Positions 35,716-48,500 of a stretch of 64,000 nt of DNA are shown here, in pieces (within the stretch, counting starts at the first letter, position 1; each line of letters begins with the position of its first letter). Origin of the DNA: Membranipora membranacea (Eukaryota > Bryozoa > Gymnolaemata > Cheilostomatida > Membraniporidae); the NCBI GenBank assembly GCA_914767715.1, contig OU612072.1:19904001-19968000 (forward strand), written 5' to 3'. The notes beneath the pieces were generated by a model that was given only the letters and a program-made list of their open reading frames with translations, made no database searches and was not told the DNA's origin. The position numbers and the translations under genes were made by a program.

Positions 35716-38700
35716 TGTCATCTCCATCATTATCAGGCTCAGGCATCATTGGCTCTCATAATCACCCTCATATACCAGCCTAGAGGTGTGAAATGCCTAG
35801 AACACTTTGTGGATTATCAATCTCTGTCGGATATTAAAAACTCATTGAATCAACGTCAGCTAAAAGATATATGGAATATAAATTATAAGCAGCTAGTGAA
35901 AGACACTGCTCCTGAACTTTTACGATCTTCAAAGAGAGGTAGACGAGGCGGGGTGCGTGTGAACCATAGTAATAAAAATGGTAAAGTACCGCTGCCTGCT
36001 GTTGTACTCACCAATGCACAATCGATTCGGAATAAGCTTGATGAACTGCACTCTCTCTTGAACACTAAGCGCCTAAAAAATCAATCTCAGCTTATCTGCA
36101 TCACAGAATACTGGCTTAGCCCTGCTATATCAACCTCTCGTACTGAACTCGATGGATATGATCAATTTAGAAATGATAGACAACCTGACACTAGCGGTAA
36201 ATCATGTGGAGGAGGTATTCTCGTCTACATCGACAGCAAATGGTCAACAAACAATAGCGTAATCTTCAATCATAATGACAACCACTGTGAAATCCTTACT
36301 ATCAAATCCCGGCCACATTGGCTACCTCGTGAATTTTCTTCCATAATCTCTATTTCATGCTACACTCCGTTTACCGGTAAGTCCAGACTTAAACATAATG
36401 CTACTTCCACTGCTAAAACAATCTCTACACACGTTAAGGAACTGGAGAAAAATCACCCTGATTCTTGTATTATGGTAATGGGCGATTTCAACCAGCTTCC
36501 TTTCAGACTTGATGGATACTACCAGGTAGTTAAAACACTGACAAGAAACAATAGAATCCTAGACAAATGTTACATCAGACTCAAAGATGCCTTCAGCCAT
36601 TGCCACTAACTTGCAAACCTCGGAGGATCTGACCATTACATAACTCATCTCATCCCAACCTACACACCTCTCTCCAAATATAAACCTACCAGAGTAACCC
36701 GTCGTATGTTTACAAACGAAAACTGTGACAACTTGAAAGCAGCTTTGGATATTACACTCTGGGATAATTTACTTTCTGATGAGGATGATATCCACACCCA
36801 GACTGAAGTTATCTCAGACTGTATCAATTTCTGTACAGACACCTGCATACCCACTAAAAGTTTCAGGATGTGTACCAACCAAAAACCGTGGATGAACAAG
36901 CATATATCAGAGATGTTGGAACAAAAACAAACTGCTCATGAAACTGGCAATCGTAAACTGTATAACAAACTTAAGCGTGATATAACCAAGGCAATAATTA
37001 TCGCTAAGAAAAGCTACTCTACCAAAATTCAACAACAACTAGTCAAACAACCTGCAAAAGCATGGACAGATATCAAGAAAATTAGTGGGCTACCTACTAG
37101 CACCAACACAACTCCTAAGCAGAACCTATTTGCCCCAGATGACCTGAATACCTTCTTCACCAGATATGAGAAACCTATACCCGTCCCGCCTGTGATAAAC
37201 AATTCTAACACTACAGCACCACCACTAGAAATAAAAGAAGATATAGTCCTCAAACAGCTCAGTGGACTTAACCCTAGGAAAGGCCCCGGACCAGATGGCC
37301 TTATTCCCAAAGTTTTAAAGCTATGCTCCAACCAGCTGGCGCCTATCATCACTAGACGGTTCAGCTCCTCTATCAACTCTAAAACTACACCTGCTTCATG
37401 GAAATCGGCTATAATAAAACCTCTACCAAAAGTAAAAGACCCTGCTCAACTTAAACAATATCGACCAATAACGCTAACTAGCTGTCTCTGCAAGATGATG
37501 GAGCGGCTTGTAAAACATTATATTATGGCTCATACTCCTATGGATAGATACCAGTTCGCATATCAAGCTAATCGGTCTACACAAGATGCCCTGCTCTGTC
37601 CAGCTTCGACCGTCACCAGCTTTATTGACCAGAAGGCTTCACACTATGCTAGATGTCTCTTCTTAGACTTTTCATCGGCCTTTAATACTATACATGTTCC
37701 TGATCTTATCTCGCAGCTTACTCATCTTGACTCCAATGTCACTGAGTGGGTCTACAGCTTCTTATCTAACAGAGTGCAAAGAACTGTTGTTGATGGTAAA
37801 ACTTCAAATGCTATTATAACGAACACTGGCACCCCCCAGGGCTGCTGTCTGTCTCCCCTTTTGTTCTCCATATATACAAACCGGATTACCTCAAACCTGA
37901 GTAATGTTACAATAATTAAGTACGCAGATGACACTTGCATCATAGGCTGCATAGCTAATCAATCAGATCTCAACTCCTATTTTGATGAAATCCATAGAAT
38001 TGCTAAACAATGTGCTGATTTAAATCTTTTATTAAACCCTACTTAGACCCAGGAAATGATGCAATCCACCCAATATGTTAAACCTTCTACCCCTACTCTT
38101 GTTTTAAATGATACTGCTATTGCTTTTAGTGATAAAGTTAAATATCTTGGTGTATTAGTTGACGATAAGCTGCGTTTTAATGATCATGTGCATGGTATAG
38201 TTTCAACCGCCTCTCAAAGGATGTATGTAGTCAGGAATTTTGTATTTTTAAGCTCTAAATCACTATCAAATATGCTTTTTAAAAGTTTTATTGTATCACA
38301 AATCTCCTATTGCTTACCCATTATTTTTAAAAGCTTGTATGCTGCTGACAAGCAACGCCTGTGTAAAATTTTCAAGGACGCTATTAAGTTAGGCATTGAA
38401 CATACCGATATTTATACCATGATGGACAATCAGACACGAACACTGGCCTTACGCTATATTCACGATGAGGATCATTTCATCAATGATTTGTTGAGTAAAT
38501 GTCCATCTGGCAGATACCGTACAGTAAAACATAGAAGCTCACTGGGGAGAGACTGTTTTCTGTGTCATATCACTCTTATTTTAAACGAAATACTTTTTTA
38601 GACAGAGATTTGATTTTTTATTCCAAGTGTCTTCGCTTTTTCTTGCTGATTCAAAGTGCCAGCAATTACACTGTATTTCGCGACTCGCTTTTTTCTTTTG

Positions 38701-38748
38701 ATAATGCTGTCAGTGATAGTAATAAAATCCATCCATCCATCCATCCAG
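35716..38748 (+). mobile_element. near-complete LINE with endonuclease and RT, inserted in the gag-YR element
   Basis: A single frame encodes an AP-endonuclease domain (TNAQSIRNK, ITEYWL, GGGILVYI, MGDFN, then GGSDHY after a stop) and a reverse transcriptase (GPDGLIPKVLK, QYRPITL, motif A DFSSAFNTI, motif B GTPQGCCLSPLLFSIYTN, motif C YADDT, then KYLGVLVDDKLRF). In-frame stops at 36607-36609 (TAA) and 38044-38046 (TAG) inactivate it, and the extreme C-terminus is frameshifted near 38565. The 3' end is a (CCAT)n microsatellite. A 12-bp duplication flanks it. It differs from the other two LINE copies in the RT motifs, so it is a second family, of CR1/Rex1-like type by eye. Confidence 0.9.
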
Positions 38749-38760
38749 GACTATTATCGC
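38749..38760. repeat. right target-site duplication of the LINE
   Basis: GACTATTATCGC, one mismatch from the copy at 35704-35715. It directly follows the (CCAT)n tail. Confidence 0.75.
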
Positions 38761-40367
38761 CTGGTTGTGGCCTTCGAGAGGTGTTTAATTTTGATCTCTG
38801 ATGTCTCTCACCATCTCGACTTCTACTATTATCACTCAGTGCACCGAAGTCACTTTTTGACCCAGAGAGGCGCTCTCTATCGCCGTGTCCAACATCGTTG
38901 GGCATTTGTGGGTTAGTAGGTGCTGAGCCAAGTTGAGGTTGTACATGGTTGTGTGAACTATAGTGTTGATTTCCTGCGCTATGGGCGGCTAGTGGTGGAA
39001 AGTCACCATGGCCGCCTTGTAGTGCGGGTAATCTTTTATTCTCTTTACCATAAGTGTCCTTCCTTTGCATCCAATGAGGGCCATTGAACACATCAGATTG
39101 AGTATGTGGGGGTAAATGGTCCCGTGAACTATGATGCAGAGGTTGCCAAGCTGAAAATTCACCTGCGTCACCTTGAGCATCTATGTCAACCTCACCTTCG
39201 AGGTATTTACTGTAAACTCGGCCATCTGAGCTAGGAAGGTTTATCCTGGCATGTTGGGAAAATTCTCTCGGTCTATTGTTTGCCAACAATTGTACTAGGG
39301 GCTCTTGCCGAGCTGAAGGCACTTCACGATGATGCGTCTGTTGAAGCACTTGCTCAGGGCCGGATTCTCTGTTATATCCAGTAGCATGAGGACGTGACCT
39401 ATGTGAGGATGGTCGGGATCTTCGAGTGAATGTTGGGAGTTCAGCAGCTGGGGTAAAGAATTGATCCTGAGCAGGACTTTGGAATCTGTGATGTGGGTTA
39501 GGTTCTATTTGGGAGTTTAGGTGAGTTGGGGTTAGAATATTTTTTGAAGCGGGGACGGGGGTTTCCATTAATAATTGGTCTTCTTTGGTATTCTCTTCAA
39601 AAAGAATAGATTTTTGATTGGTTTCACCTCTGTATCAAAACAGCCATCTAATTGTTCCTCATCAAGTGGGTTCGATCTAATCCTTGTCTGAGACTTCAAA
39701 ATAGTTTGTAGTGGGGTTGTCATGTTTTCCATTAGTGTATTCTGCTGCATGGGTGGGGGAGTTGGAGGTTTTGGAAGTTTTAGTGTTGGGGGTGTAGGGG
39801 GTCTGGGAGCTAATGGAGGTTTTCTTGTAGTGGTTTGTTTTGGTAGATCAAACTCAACTTTTCTGTCAGGTATAGGAGGGGTGGAAGCTTGGTTTCATAT
39901 CTCTTTGGGATTGCACCACTAGCTTGTGCATCTGTTAAGGAGGGCTCGGTCGGCGGGGTCTTGGGTGCTAGAGTTTCATTACTAGCGGACTGAGTTTGAA
40001 TTGTATCTTGATCTTCTTGGTGTGATAGCGGGGTCGAGGTCAATTCTGTCCTAAAAGGATTTGTGACGTCAAATTCAAACTCGTTACTGGCTGTTGCAGC
40101 TCTTATTGTTGTATCAATCTCTTGATTCAACGGAGCGGATTGAGGGACAGGATCAGACAGCGTGGATGACTTTTCTTTAGACTTACGAGATCTTAAAGAT
40201 TTGCCACCTATCACTGTTGTTTCTGAAAGGTCATCTTTACCCCAATGGTCTAGGGCTTTCAACTCTTTGGACCTCTCTTTTTCCTTCTTTGTCTTATGAG
40301 AAGAGGAAGGGGAAGCGAACAAACGTCCCATTGAATTGAAAGTGCTACGAAGAGCAGGCATACTCAA
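38749..40367 (-). pseudogene. gag-like region of the YR retroelement, N-terminal part
   Basis: On the minus strand a product starts at 40367 (MSMPALRSTF) with a Lys/Glu/Ser-rich then Pro/Thr/Gln-rich disordered sequence. It shifts frame near 39830 and near 39590, and continues to 38761, where the LINE interrupts it. The last codons run across the target duplication into the frame seen at 35703. Composition (low complexity, His/Gln/Pro/Ser-rich) fits a retroelement gag leader; no zinc knuckle is seen. Confidence 0.55.
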
Positions 40368-42535
40368 ACTAACCTTAGCTTGACTTTTTGGCCTGAATAC
40401 GATGGATGAATGTTGAAACAGGGGTATGATAGATTGGGCACAATAAATCTAGATAGATATAATCGGGTAAAATGACTTGGGTAAGATTGAATGCGATAGC
40501 TGTAAATAGAATTTATGATTAGCCACAAAAGCGATATGAATGCCTTCAAGGGTCAAACACGATACAGCTGGGGTTAAAACAGTATGTATTACAGATTATA
40601 ATGTGCTGTGAAGATTTAAATAAGTTTAATGACTGACCTATGATCTTTATCAGCAATACACTGATTATTGACTTATTATATATTCCAAATATTCACTTTA
40701 TAATAGGTAAATAAAACCGTCAGCGCAGAAACTTTATAGGACGCTACTTCAAGCTAAATACGTTAGGAACTTTTCTTAAAATGAATTGTTAAATTATTGT
40801 GAGATATCAATGAATTTTATATGGGTATGACTTTTAATCCGAGTTCAACGCGGGACCTCCATGTGAGAAACGGACTGGGCCGTGTACACAACAAGGTGTA
40901 GTTAGCTTGCTTCGAGTCTTCTCTGATGAGCGAGAGGGCTTTTATATTCAGTTTAGGGTTCTATTTAGTTTAGCGCCGAAAGCCATCGCTTGAATTATGA
41001 AATCATTATATAACCCACAGAAGGGTCTCAAAGATACACTGATATACGATACACTGATCTACCATAGGCTGATACACAATACACTGTTCCGATAAATTCT
41101 GATGGTCATCAATGAACGATATCAATTAATCTCCTGACAAAAATGTAATACACGCACTGTTTATCTACTCATGAGCTTAGTGCACTAGACGCTGTCACAA
41201 GTTTTAACTTAAATTTAATTCAAGGTTATTATAATACACAGTCTATTTAAATCATCACAAGTTATATATATTGCAGCTTTTGTTATCTGTTTATGATCTA
41301 GTACATGAAAGTGCCGGCAAGGCCGTCTACAAGTGCATGAGGTTTTTGATTCCCTTTGAATACACAATTGTGACTACTAAGGAGTCAAGTGGCTGTGATT
41401 ACCAATTATTTGTGTCAACCAGACAGGCATAAAACTAATCTGTTTAGACTAAGACTATTTATTTAATTACCCTGACCATTTAATTCAGTTGAGACAAAAT
41501 ACACGTATAAAATATTAATATAAGGTTTAAAATATTAAAAGGCGTTCTGAATATTCTAACCTGACTGTCTTTGCACTCGTATCCTTGGTTATATAGAATG
41601 CCAGATGAGTGCTGATTTAAACACTGATAGCACAGATAAGCTGGTATTACTCCGAATTACACAACAATACAATATATTACATGATACAATTAAGTATTTC
41701 ACTTTACAATCTAAGACACTGCTGAATAGGACAACGGTCCTGTTGCTTTTCTGTCTTAATACTGACTGCTGTCTATACGTATTGTTGTGCCACTGATGTA
41801 CATGTGACACAGTCTTTTGGTAGGTGGTTTCACTTTGATGATATAGTGTTGTACACTCAGGTGCAGCTGGTGCAAGTATTACTGAGGTTGATGGTAACTG
41901 GTAATTGTATTCTCTTTCTTCTTTAGGAGTGATGGTGTGTAGTATGATATTATTTCGATTCTCGTTCATAGCTCTGGCGTTCAGATCATCATATATACAG
42001 CAGAAGGTAGGAATGTAATACTAAGCTGATGCTAAAATAGAAATCTCTGCAAACCAAGGTTAATTTACAGTTGTAATAAAACACCTATCTATCTAAATAA
42101 AATCCTATCTACTGATAGGCTGTTAATAATTCTTGTACTTTTAAACTCAACATTAGTTTCACAATAAACTCCCAACACCTTAAAATTTAACTATAATGTA
42201 AAATCATTAATATTTATAAGATTTTGGATTTATGGATTTAGATATGGATATGGATATGGATATGGATTTGTGGACTTATGGATTATAAATTGTACCATCA
42301 CCTCATGTTCAAAATGAGGTTTGAAGGAAGATGATGTTGTGTGTCAAATTAATGATTCAAGGCTTAAAGAATACTGACTCTGTCATCTCATTTTTGCCAC
42401 GCTCAAACACGTCAGCAACTTTCACCACCCTAGCTTCTTTTCCATGGATCAAGCATAGTTATTTGTATGAAGTTGGATGCGTTGGTTTAGATCTCTCGAA
42501 AAATTCTAGTAATATTAAGATCCCTGTATATGATT
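40368..42535. other. non-coding, possible 5' end of the YR retroelement
   Basis: No gene is recognised. Short ATACACTGAT-type repeats occur near 41030-41090, and a GATATG hexamer array lies at about 42239-42264. The 5' boundary of the minus-strand retroelement should lie in this stretch, but I cannot see a clear terminal repeat. Confidence 0.35.
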
Positions 42536-43055
42536 TTATCATGGTAGCGACTACCCTCAGAGATGGTGATGAAAACATTTTCTCTGGTTGAGCTATCACC
42601 GCAGAAAGTTGTTATTGTCGGTTTATCATGGTAGCGACTACCCTCAGAGATTGTGATGAAAATATTTTCTCTGGTTGAGCTATTACCGCAGAAAGTTGTT
42701 ATTGTCGGTTTATCATGGTAGCGACTACCCTCAGAGATTGTGATGAAAATATTTTCTCTGGTTGAGCTATCACCGCAAAAAGTTGTTATTGTCGGTTTAT
42801 CATGGTAGCGACTACCCTCAGAGATGGTGATGAAAACATTTTCTCTGGTTGAGCTATCACCGCAGAAAGTTGTTATTGTCGGTTTATCATGGTAGCGACT
42901 ACCCTCAGAGATTGTGATGAAAATATTTTCTCTGGTTGAGCTATCACCGCAAAAAGTTGTTATTGTCGGTTTATCATGGTAGCGACTACCCTCAGAGATG
43001 GTGATGAAAACACTTTCTCTGCTTGAGCTATCACCGCAGAAAATTGTTATTGTCA
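42536..43055 (+). repeat. 87-bp tandem repeat array, six units
   Basis: ATGGTAGCGACTACC recurs at 42541, 42628, 42715, 42802, 42889 and 42976, exactly 87 bp apart. Units are nearly identical and alternate between two variants (GAGATGG...AACATT and GAGATTG...AATATT). 87 is a multiple of three, but each unit has a TGA in the only open frame, so it is a minisatellite and not a coding repeat. Confidence 0.95.
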
Positions 43056-44495
43056 GTGTTTTGCCATTCCTCTAGTACAGTAATTCTGTCTGGTATTCAT
43101 CCTGTTTGATAACGAATCTCAAGAAATATATCAATTTTTAATAGTACTTGTGTGTGCTTTAAAAATTGTCACCCTGACAGTAGTAAGTAGCTACAGCTAA
43201 GGACTGAAGTAGGTTAACGTCCTTAGTTGTAGAGAGACTAACCTCTTTGGCCCCAAGAGTGTTGGCTACAATACTGGTGATTTGTGATATCTTATATCTT
43301 ATTCTAAATGCTTCTTTATTTCTTTGTTTGCTGTACTTTGAAAATTTGCACACTAAAAATTTATAACAAGACCGGAAACAGTATATACGATGCATCCAGT
43401 TAACTCCCTGATATCACATGGAAATTTGTCACATACACTGTATGTGACACGCCTAGGTGCATGACTCTGCATGAAGTTAGGTGTTGTATATTGCACTGTC
43501 ATGGTTGCCATGGTCCTAATCTGATTAATTGTTATACTCTTCCGCATTTACTTCCATTTTTTGCACATTTAATTACCAAAAAATAGCGTTGTTATAATTC
43601 TGAGATAGTTCCCCTACTTCACCCTTGCAATTAACTATTTTGACTCTAAAATTACCTGCCAATTGAAGAACCATTCTCTGTGATTTGATACTCTGAAATA
43701 ATCAACTGTCTTTTGAAACTTGCCAAAGGTGATTAAAGAGTTAAATTAACTCTAAAATATGATTCTTATTTGAATAATTCCAAGGGTGAAGTGGGGGAAC
43801 TATCTTGGAATCAATATAACTTTTTTTTTATGCTAATGTGCCTTTTGACTAGGGGCTAGGGTCATTCTGATTCTAAAATTTCTTTGTGTGTAGTTCAGTA
43901 ATAAATTCATCAAACTGCCGAAAAACTGCATTCAGTATTATAAAGTAATCTCATATGAACTCTGCCAGCAGTGAACTGTCGTGATCTTTCTCGATCCGAC
44001 AAATTTACTCCCTGACCCACCAGAGAGACTTAAATCCCTGTTCACATAAGAAGTTTGGGACAATATTTACTCGAAAGGTTTGAAACAAAACTTGCTTTAT
44101 TCATTTCCTAAGGGTCAAGAATGGTTAGCCACACCTTTTGAATGATAAAAGTGACTATATTGAACTAAAATGGGACTGGCACTATTCTCACAGAACATTT
44201 TCTGAAAACTTTATGTTGCATTCCCACAAGTAAAGAGGGTACAACTCCCAATTATCTAAACCTATCGGCCCAAAAGCAAATAAGGTGACCTATGAGGTAT
44301 AATGAAATTGCTTTACAAATAGGGTAAACTGGACTGAAAGAATTAACTTGATTTGTAAACGTCAATTCCACCTCATGAGTAGAATTTTACGCAGTATGGG
44401 CTTCTCCTATATATTTTGTTGTTTGAGTTCACACAAATGTTTGCCATGAAATGGAAACTATATGAGAGGTAATATTTTGATGATGATTTTTCCAG

Positions 44496-44708
44496 GTAAC
44501 TGAAGTATCTGATCTTTCTGGTGAATTTTCTAATAAAGTGACGACTCGGTCCATATTGATGACTGGTACTTTTATTTGCTCTAGTGTGTTTATGATTTAT
44601 TTTATGTCCTTTAAATGGCTCATCGTGGGTACGTTCTCAGTCATAACAGTTCTTAAACATTTCTTCTCTAAGAAGAAAACGACAAGAGTCAAAGAGATCA
44701 AAGGATAA
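44496..44708 (+). CDS. possible last exon of an unidentified membrane protein
   Basis: Preceded by TTTTTCCAG, the exon reads in phase 0 for 70 codons to TAA. It encodes VTEVSDLSGEFSNKVTTRS, a long hydrophobic segment of about 30 residues around SVFMIYFMSFKWLIVGTFSV, and a basic end with KKKTTRVKEIKG. AATAAA overlaps the stop (44708-44713), which fits a terminal exon. I found no upstream exon that would join it and do not recognise the family. It might be spurious. Confidence 0.35.
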   Translation, partial: VTEVSDLSGEFSNKVTTRSILMTGTFICSSVFMIYFMSFKWLIVGTFSVITVLKHFFSKKKTTRVKEIKG

Positions 44709-45558
44709 TAAATACCTAAATCCTCCTTCGAAAGTTGAAACATATTATTGTATATATGGTCATCATAAAGGTCACATTGTTTCAATTGAGTTGATTGTTG
44801 TGGCTGATTATTTTAGAATTCATAAGAATTATGCTACCCTGAGGTGGCAGCAATTACTTCCTGCGCTCAAGCAATATGTTTAACTAAACTCTCAACAATA
44901 GGCATTCGCTCATGCTGTTGCACCATTTACTAGTAGTCATAATTACTTCTGAAGTAATGAAGCCGGCAGTCAACTAGGATGCCGGTTCTAAAAGTGGTGC
45001 TAGTTTTGGGATTTACTGGTGAGGTCAAATATTATTTAAATTGATTTGATTTGATATATTTGTAATGAAGCTGGAAAAGCGATCATGCCAAACTGCCATG
45101 TTTCTTGACCATTATTAAATTCTGCACTTTGGTAGGAGATTTCTTATATACTTGAGATAACTTATTTCAGGTAAATTACTACATCAAATCGGTAGCATGT
45201 TTTTAGATTGACAGTACATAACTTGTGCAAGTTTCATAGGATAAGTTATTGCTCTACAAAACCTGAAGTCAAAGGGACCTCGGAAAATTTGAATTTTTCG
45301 AAACATTCACCCTTCAAAATCGATGCGTGACTGTCAACTTGATCAGAAATATGTCCTCATTGAATCAGGAGGATAACTCCAATAATCTTCGCACCATATG
45401 TTCAATTTGCAGAGAGTGCTTGACATAGACCCGGTTAATTAATCGAGAAATGGAAAATTCTTCCCGGTGAATACGGCAAATATGCGAATTATTTGAATTA
45501 AGCATAATAATAATTATGTGATGTATCTAATAAACAACTAATGTACTGTATATTTTAG

Positions 45559-48500
45559 TTCCTGTGCTGACACAAAGCAATACCTGCTCTTCGAAAAGAA
45601 TAATATACCCAACTGTAACCATCAGGAACGAAAGTGAGTCAAAAGCAAAAATCAATGGGGAGATTTGGGCTTACGGTGACGGAATCAAGTTGAAATGTGA
45701 AGGTGAATATTTCTTATTCTTTTATGATTTTTATATATAATAATGTGTACATAATATGTTTCATAGGTAAATGATGTAAACGACACTGCAGCAGGTAATT
45801 GATAGCTTGTTATCTAAAGGACAGAAATAATTTGTGAAAGAATTACATAGTTCATGTACTTTTTTATCGGGAATGATTTAGCTGGTGAGCCTTGTAAAGT
45901 TTCATAATTTGATAATTCAAGTACAATTGTATTTGTTTCATTTCGATATACTTTTTTTTTAAAACTTGTCTTTGCCTGTGTTATATTCGGATGTTTCCTT
46001 TGTGTGGTTGAACAGGGCCTGGAGAAAAAGTTCACATGGCTCAGATGGTCTTATGGAAAATTGCAAGAAATTGAAGATGATAGATGGGCTATTAGAGATA
46101 AAGGTTCGCTGATTTTGAAAATCCATCCAAATATAGCAGTTTATGATGAAAACCTTGATCCTGAAGATACACTGGGTTATCAACATTCAGGTTTTGTCAT
46201 ATGCCTTGCCTGGGAAATCACAACACAGACCCTCTACATTTCAAATTTAGTACCTACCCGCTATCCCTGTAAGTATCAATTATACACCTCACTCCAGGTG
46301 AGGAAGTTACATTGTTACGTTGAAAAGATTGGTGAATTAATTGAGTGTTGCTCGGCATAACTGCAAAACATCATAATTTTTCTTATGCCATTCTTGTTAG
46401 GCTTGTTCACAGTCGAGATGCCCTTAATGAATTGGACAAGCATTTTATACTGAGTTATAAAAATAGTGAATCATATTATTGAATTAAGCACCTGAGCTCT
46501 TTTATGAGTGTTAGAATTTGATATTAAACCTAGCTTAAAGGGCAACCAAGGTTTCAAACAACTTCTTATTGATGGCCATTGATTGCACCTTCTGAATGGG
46601 GAAAAAGACAAAATATAATTCGGATGATTATTCAGCCAGAATCCTTGTGAAACATTTCTTCCATCAGGCACTCAAACTCAGCTTAAAGGGCAACCAAGGT
46701 TTCAAACAACTTCTCATTGATGGCCATTGATTATTAGCAGATTGCACCTTCTGCATGGGGAAAAAGACAAAATATAATTTGGATGATTATTCAGCCAGAA
46801 TTCTTGTGAAACATTGCTTCCACCAGGTCCTCAAACTCAGTTAAAAGAGAATACCACATAGCAGTTTCCTGTTCCTGTTATTATTTAGCCTGTGCTCTAT
46901 AATTATTACAGCAAAGTCTTGGAACCTCCCTAAACTGAAGTGTTACCCAGCTTAGAGTCAGCAACTACTTTGAGTTTTGCATCGCGTAATGCACAAAGCT
47001 GATGCTGCCCAGCACATTATTTGCTACTCATTAATGCATTGCTGCGAAACCTTGGTTGCCCTTTAAAGAGAATACCACATAGCAGTTTCCTGTTCCTGTT
47101 ATTATTTAGCCTGTGCTCTATAATTATTACAGCAAAGTCTTGGAACCTCCCCTAAACTGAAGTGTTACCCAGCTTAGAGTCAGCAACTACTTTGAGTTTT
47201 GCATCGCGTAATGCACAAAGCTGATGCTGCCCAGCACTTTATTTCCTACCCATTAATGCATTGCTGCGAAACCTTGGTTGCCCTTCAACTGTAGAAAAAT
47301 AAAACCCCTATGGTTCATTGCTACCCATGACCGTTACTAGATAATTAATACAAAGTGGTTTGCTCAGTGGTTGCCATGTTCTCTATTGATTAATTATTAT
47401 CTCTCTTTCCTCAAGTTTGCAGCATCAACGAAGTTAACCACAATTACCATGAAAAGGATGAAAATATATGCTGTCATCCATGTTTCAAACATGACTGTGC
47501 TCCCCGTGTATTACTCAATGATAGTGATGTGGTTTGGTATTCAGAAGCTCTTAAAGAGACAAAAAAAGGTACTAAACTTGCAAAATTTCCTAAGCTAGTA
47601 TTCCATCCAATCCCAAACCCAGGCCTCAAACCACTAGGTGCATTTCCTTTAATTAGATTTCTTATGACTGTGACTTTTAACTGGGAGCATCTGGCTCAGA
47701 CGCCTCACAACCACTCATTCCTATCAAACCAGAATTGGCAGCGGAAATTAGTCCCAACTTCTGATACTTAATTGTAGTAACAAACCTTGACATGAACTTT
47801 AAGTTCTAGAGCAGGAAAATCTTATAATAACATATAGGAATTAACAAGCAAGCTTTTTAACTATTGTAAAATACACTAAAATTACTGGCTTTTAAAGACT
47901 TATGTTACTATGCCGAATCTGGTGCAGAAATATTGCAGTAAAGAAATCATAAATGGATGGATTTCATTTTGCATCTGTGAGGCCTTTATTTCAATTCAAG
48001 TAGAGATGTTGATTCAAAACTATATAAGGATATTTGTGTAGGTAGTTCGCATGCGATTGTTTACTCAACATGAAATTCTTTGTTTGAAATAAGCCAGGCA
48101 AAATGAATATTTAGTTTACAGCTGCATCTGAAGGACTGCATGATACACTTTCTTATTATACTCATTCTCCAACACAAAAGTTGCATTTGCATTTTCTTTG
48201 TATATGGACAATAATCGCAATTGGTATTGATCAGTTACTGAATTTCAGTGTCACGCTATGAGGTTATGTCATGGCGTACATCGTTTAATTTCGAGTTTAG
48301 ACTTCTTTGATCATATGGATGGAGAAATAGATTATGGCGAGATATGACCTTAACTATTCTATGCTAAAATCCAACTTGAGTTTAAACCACCGCTACAACT
48401 CAAACAAATGTGTGCTTATTGAGTTCTATATGGCTCAAAGACTCAATTTTTTTTAGGCTCAAATATCGAAATTGTCACCTAATAGGAAAATATTATGACA

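Noticed and set aside
42536-43055. CRISPR-like array or coding repeat
   Set aside because: Units are contiguous 87-bp repeats without unique spacers, and each unit contains a stop in the open frame.
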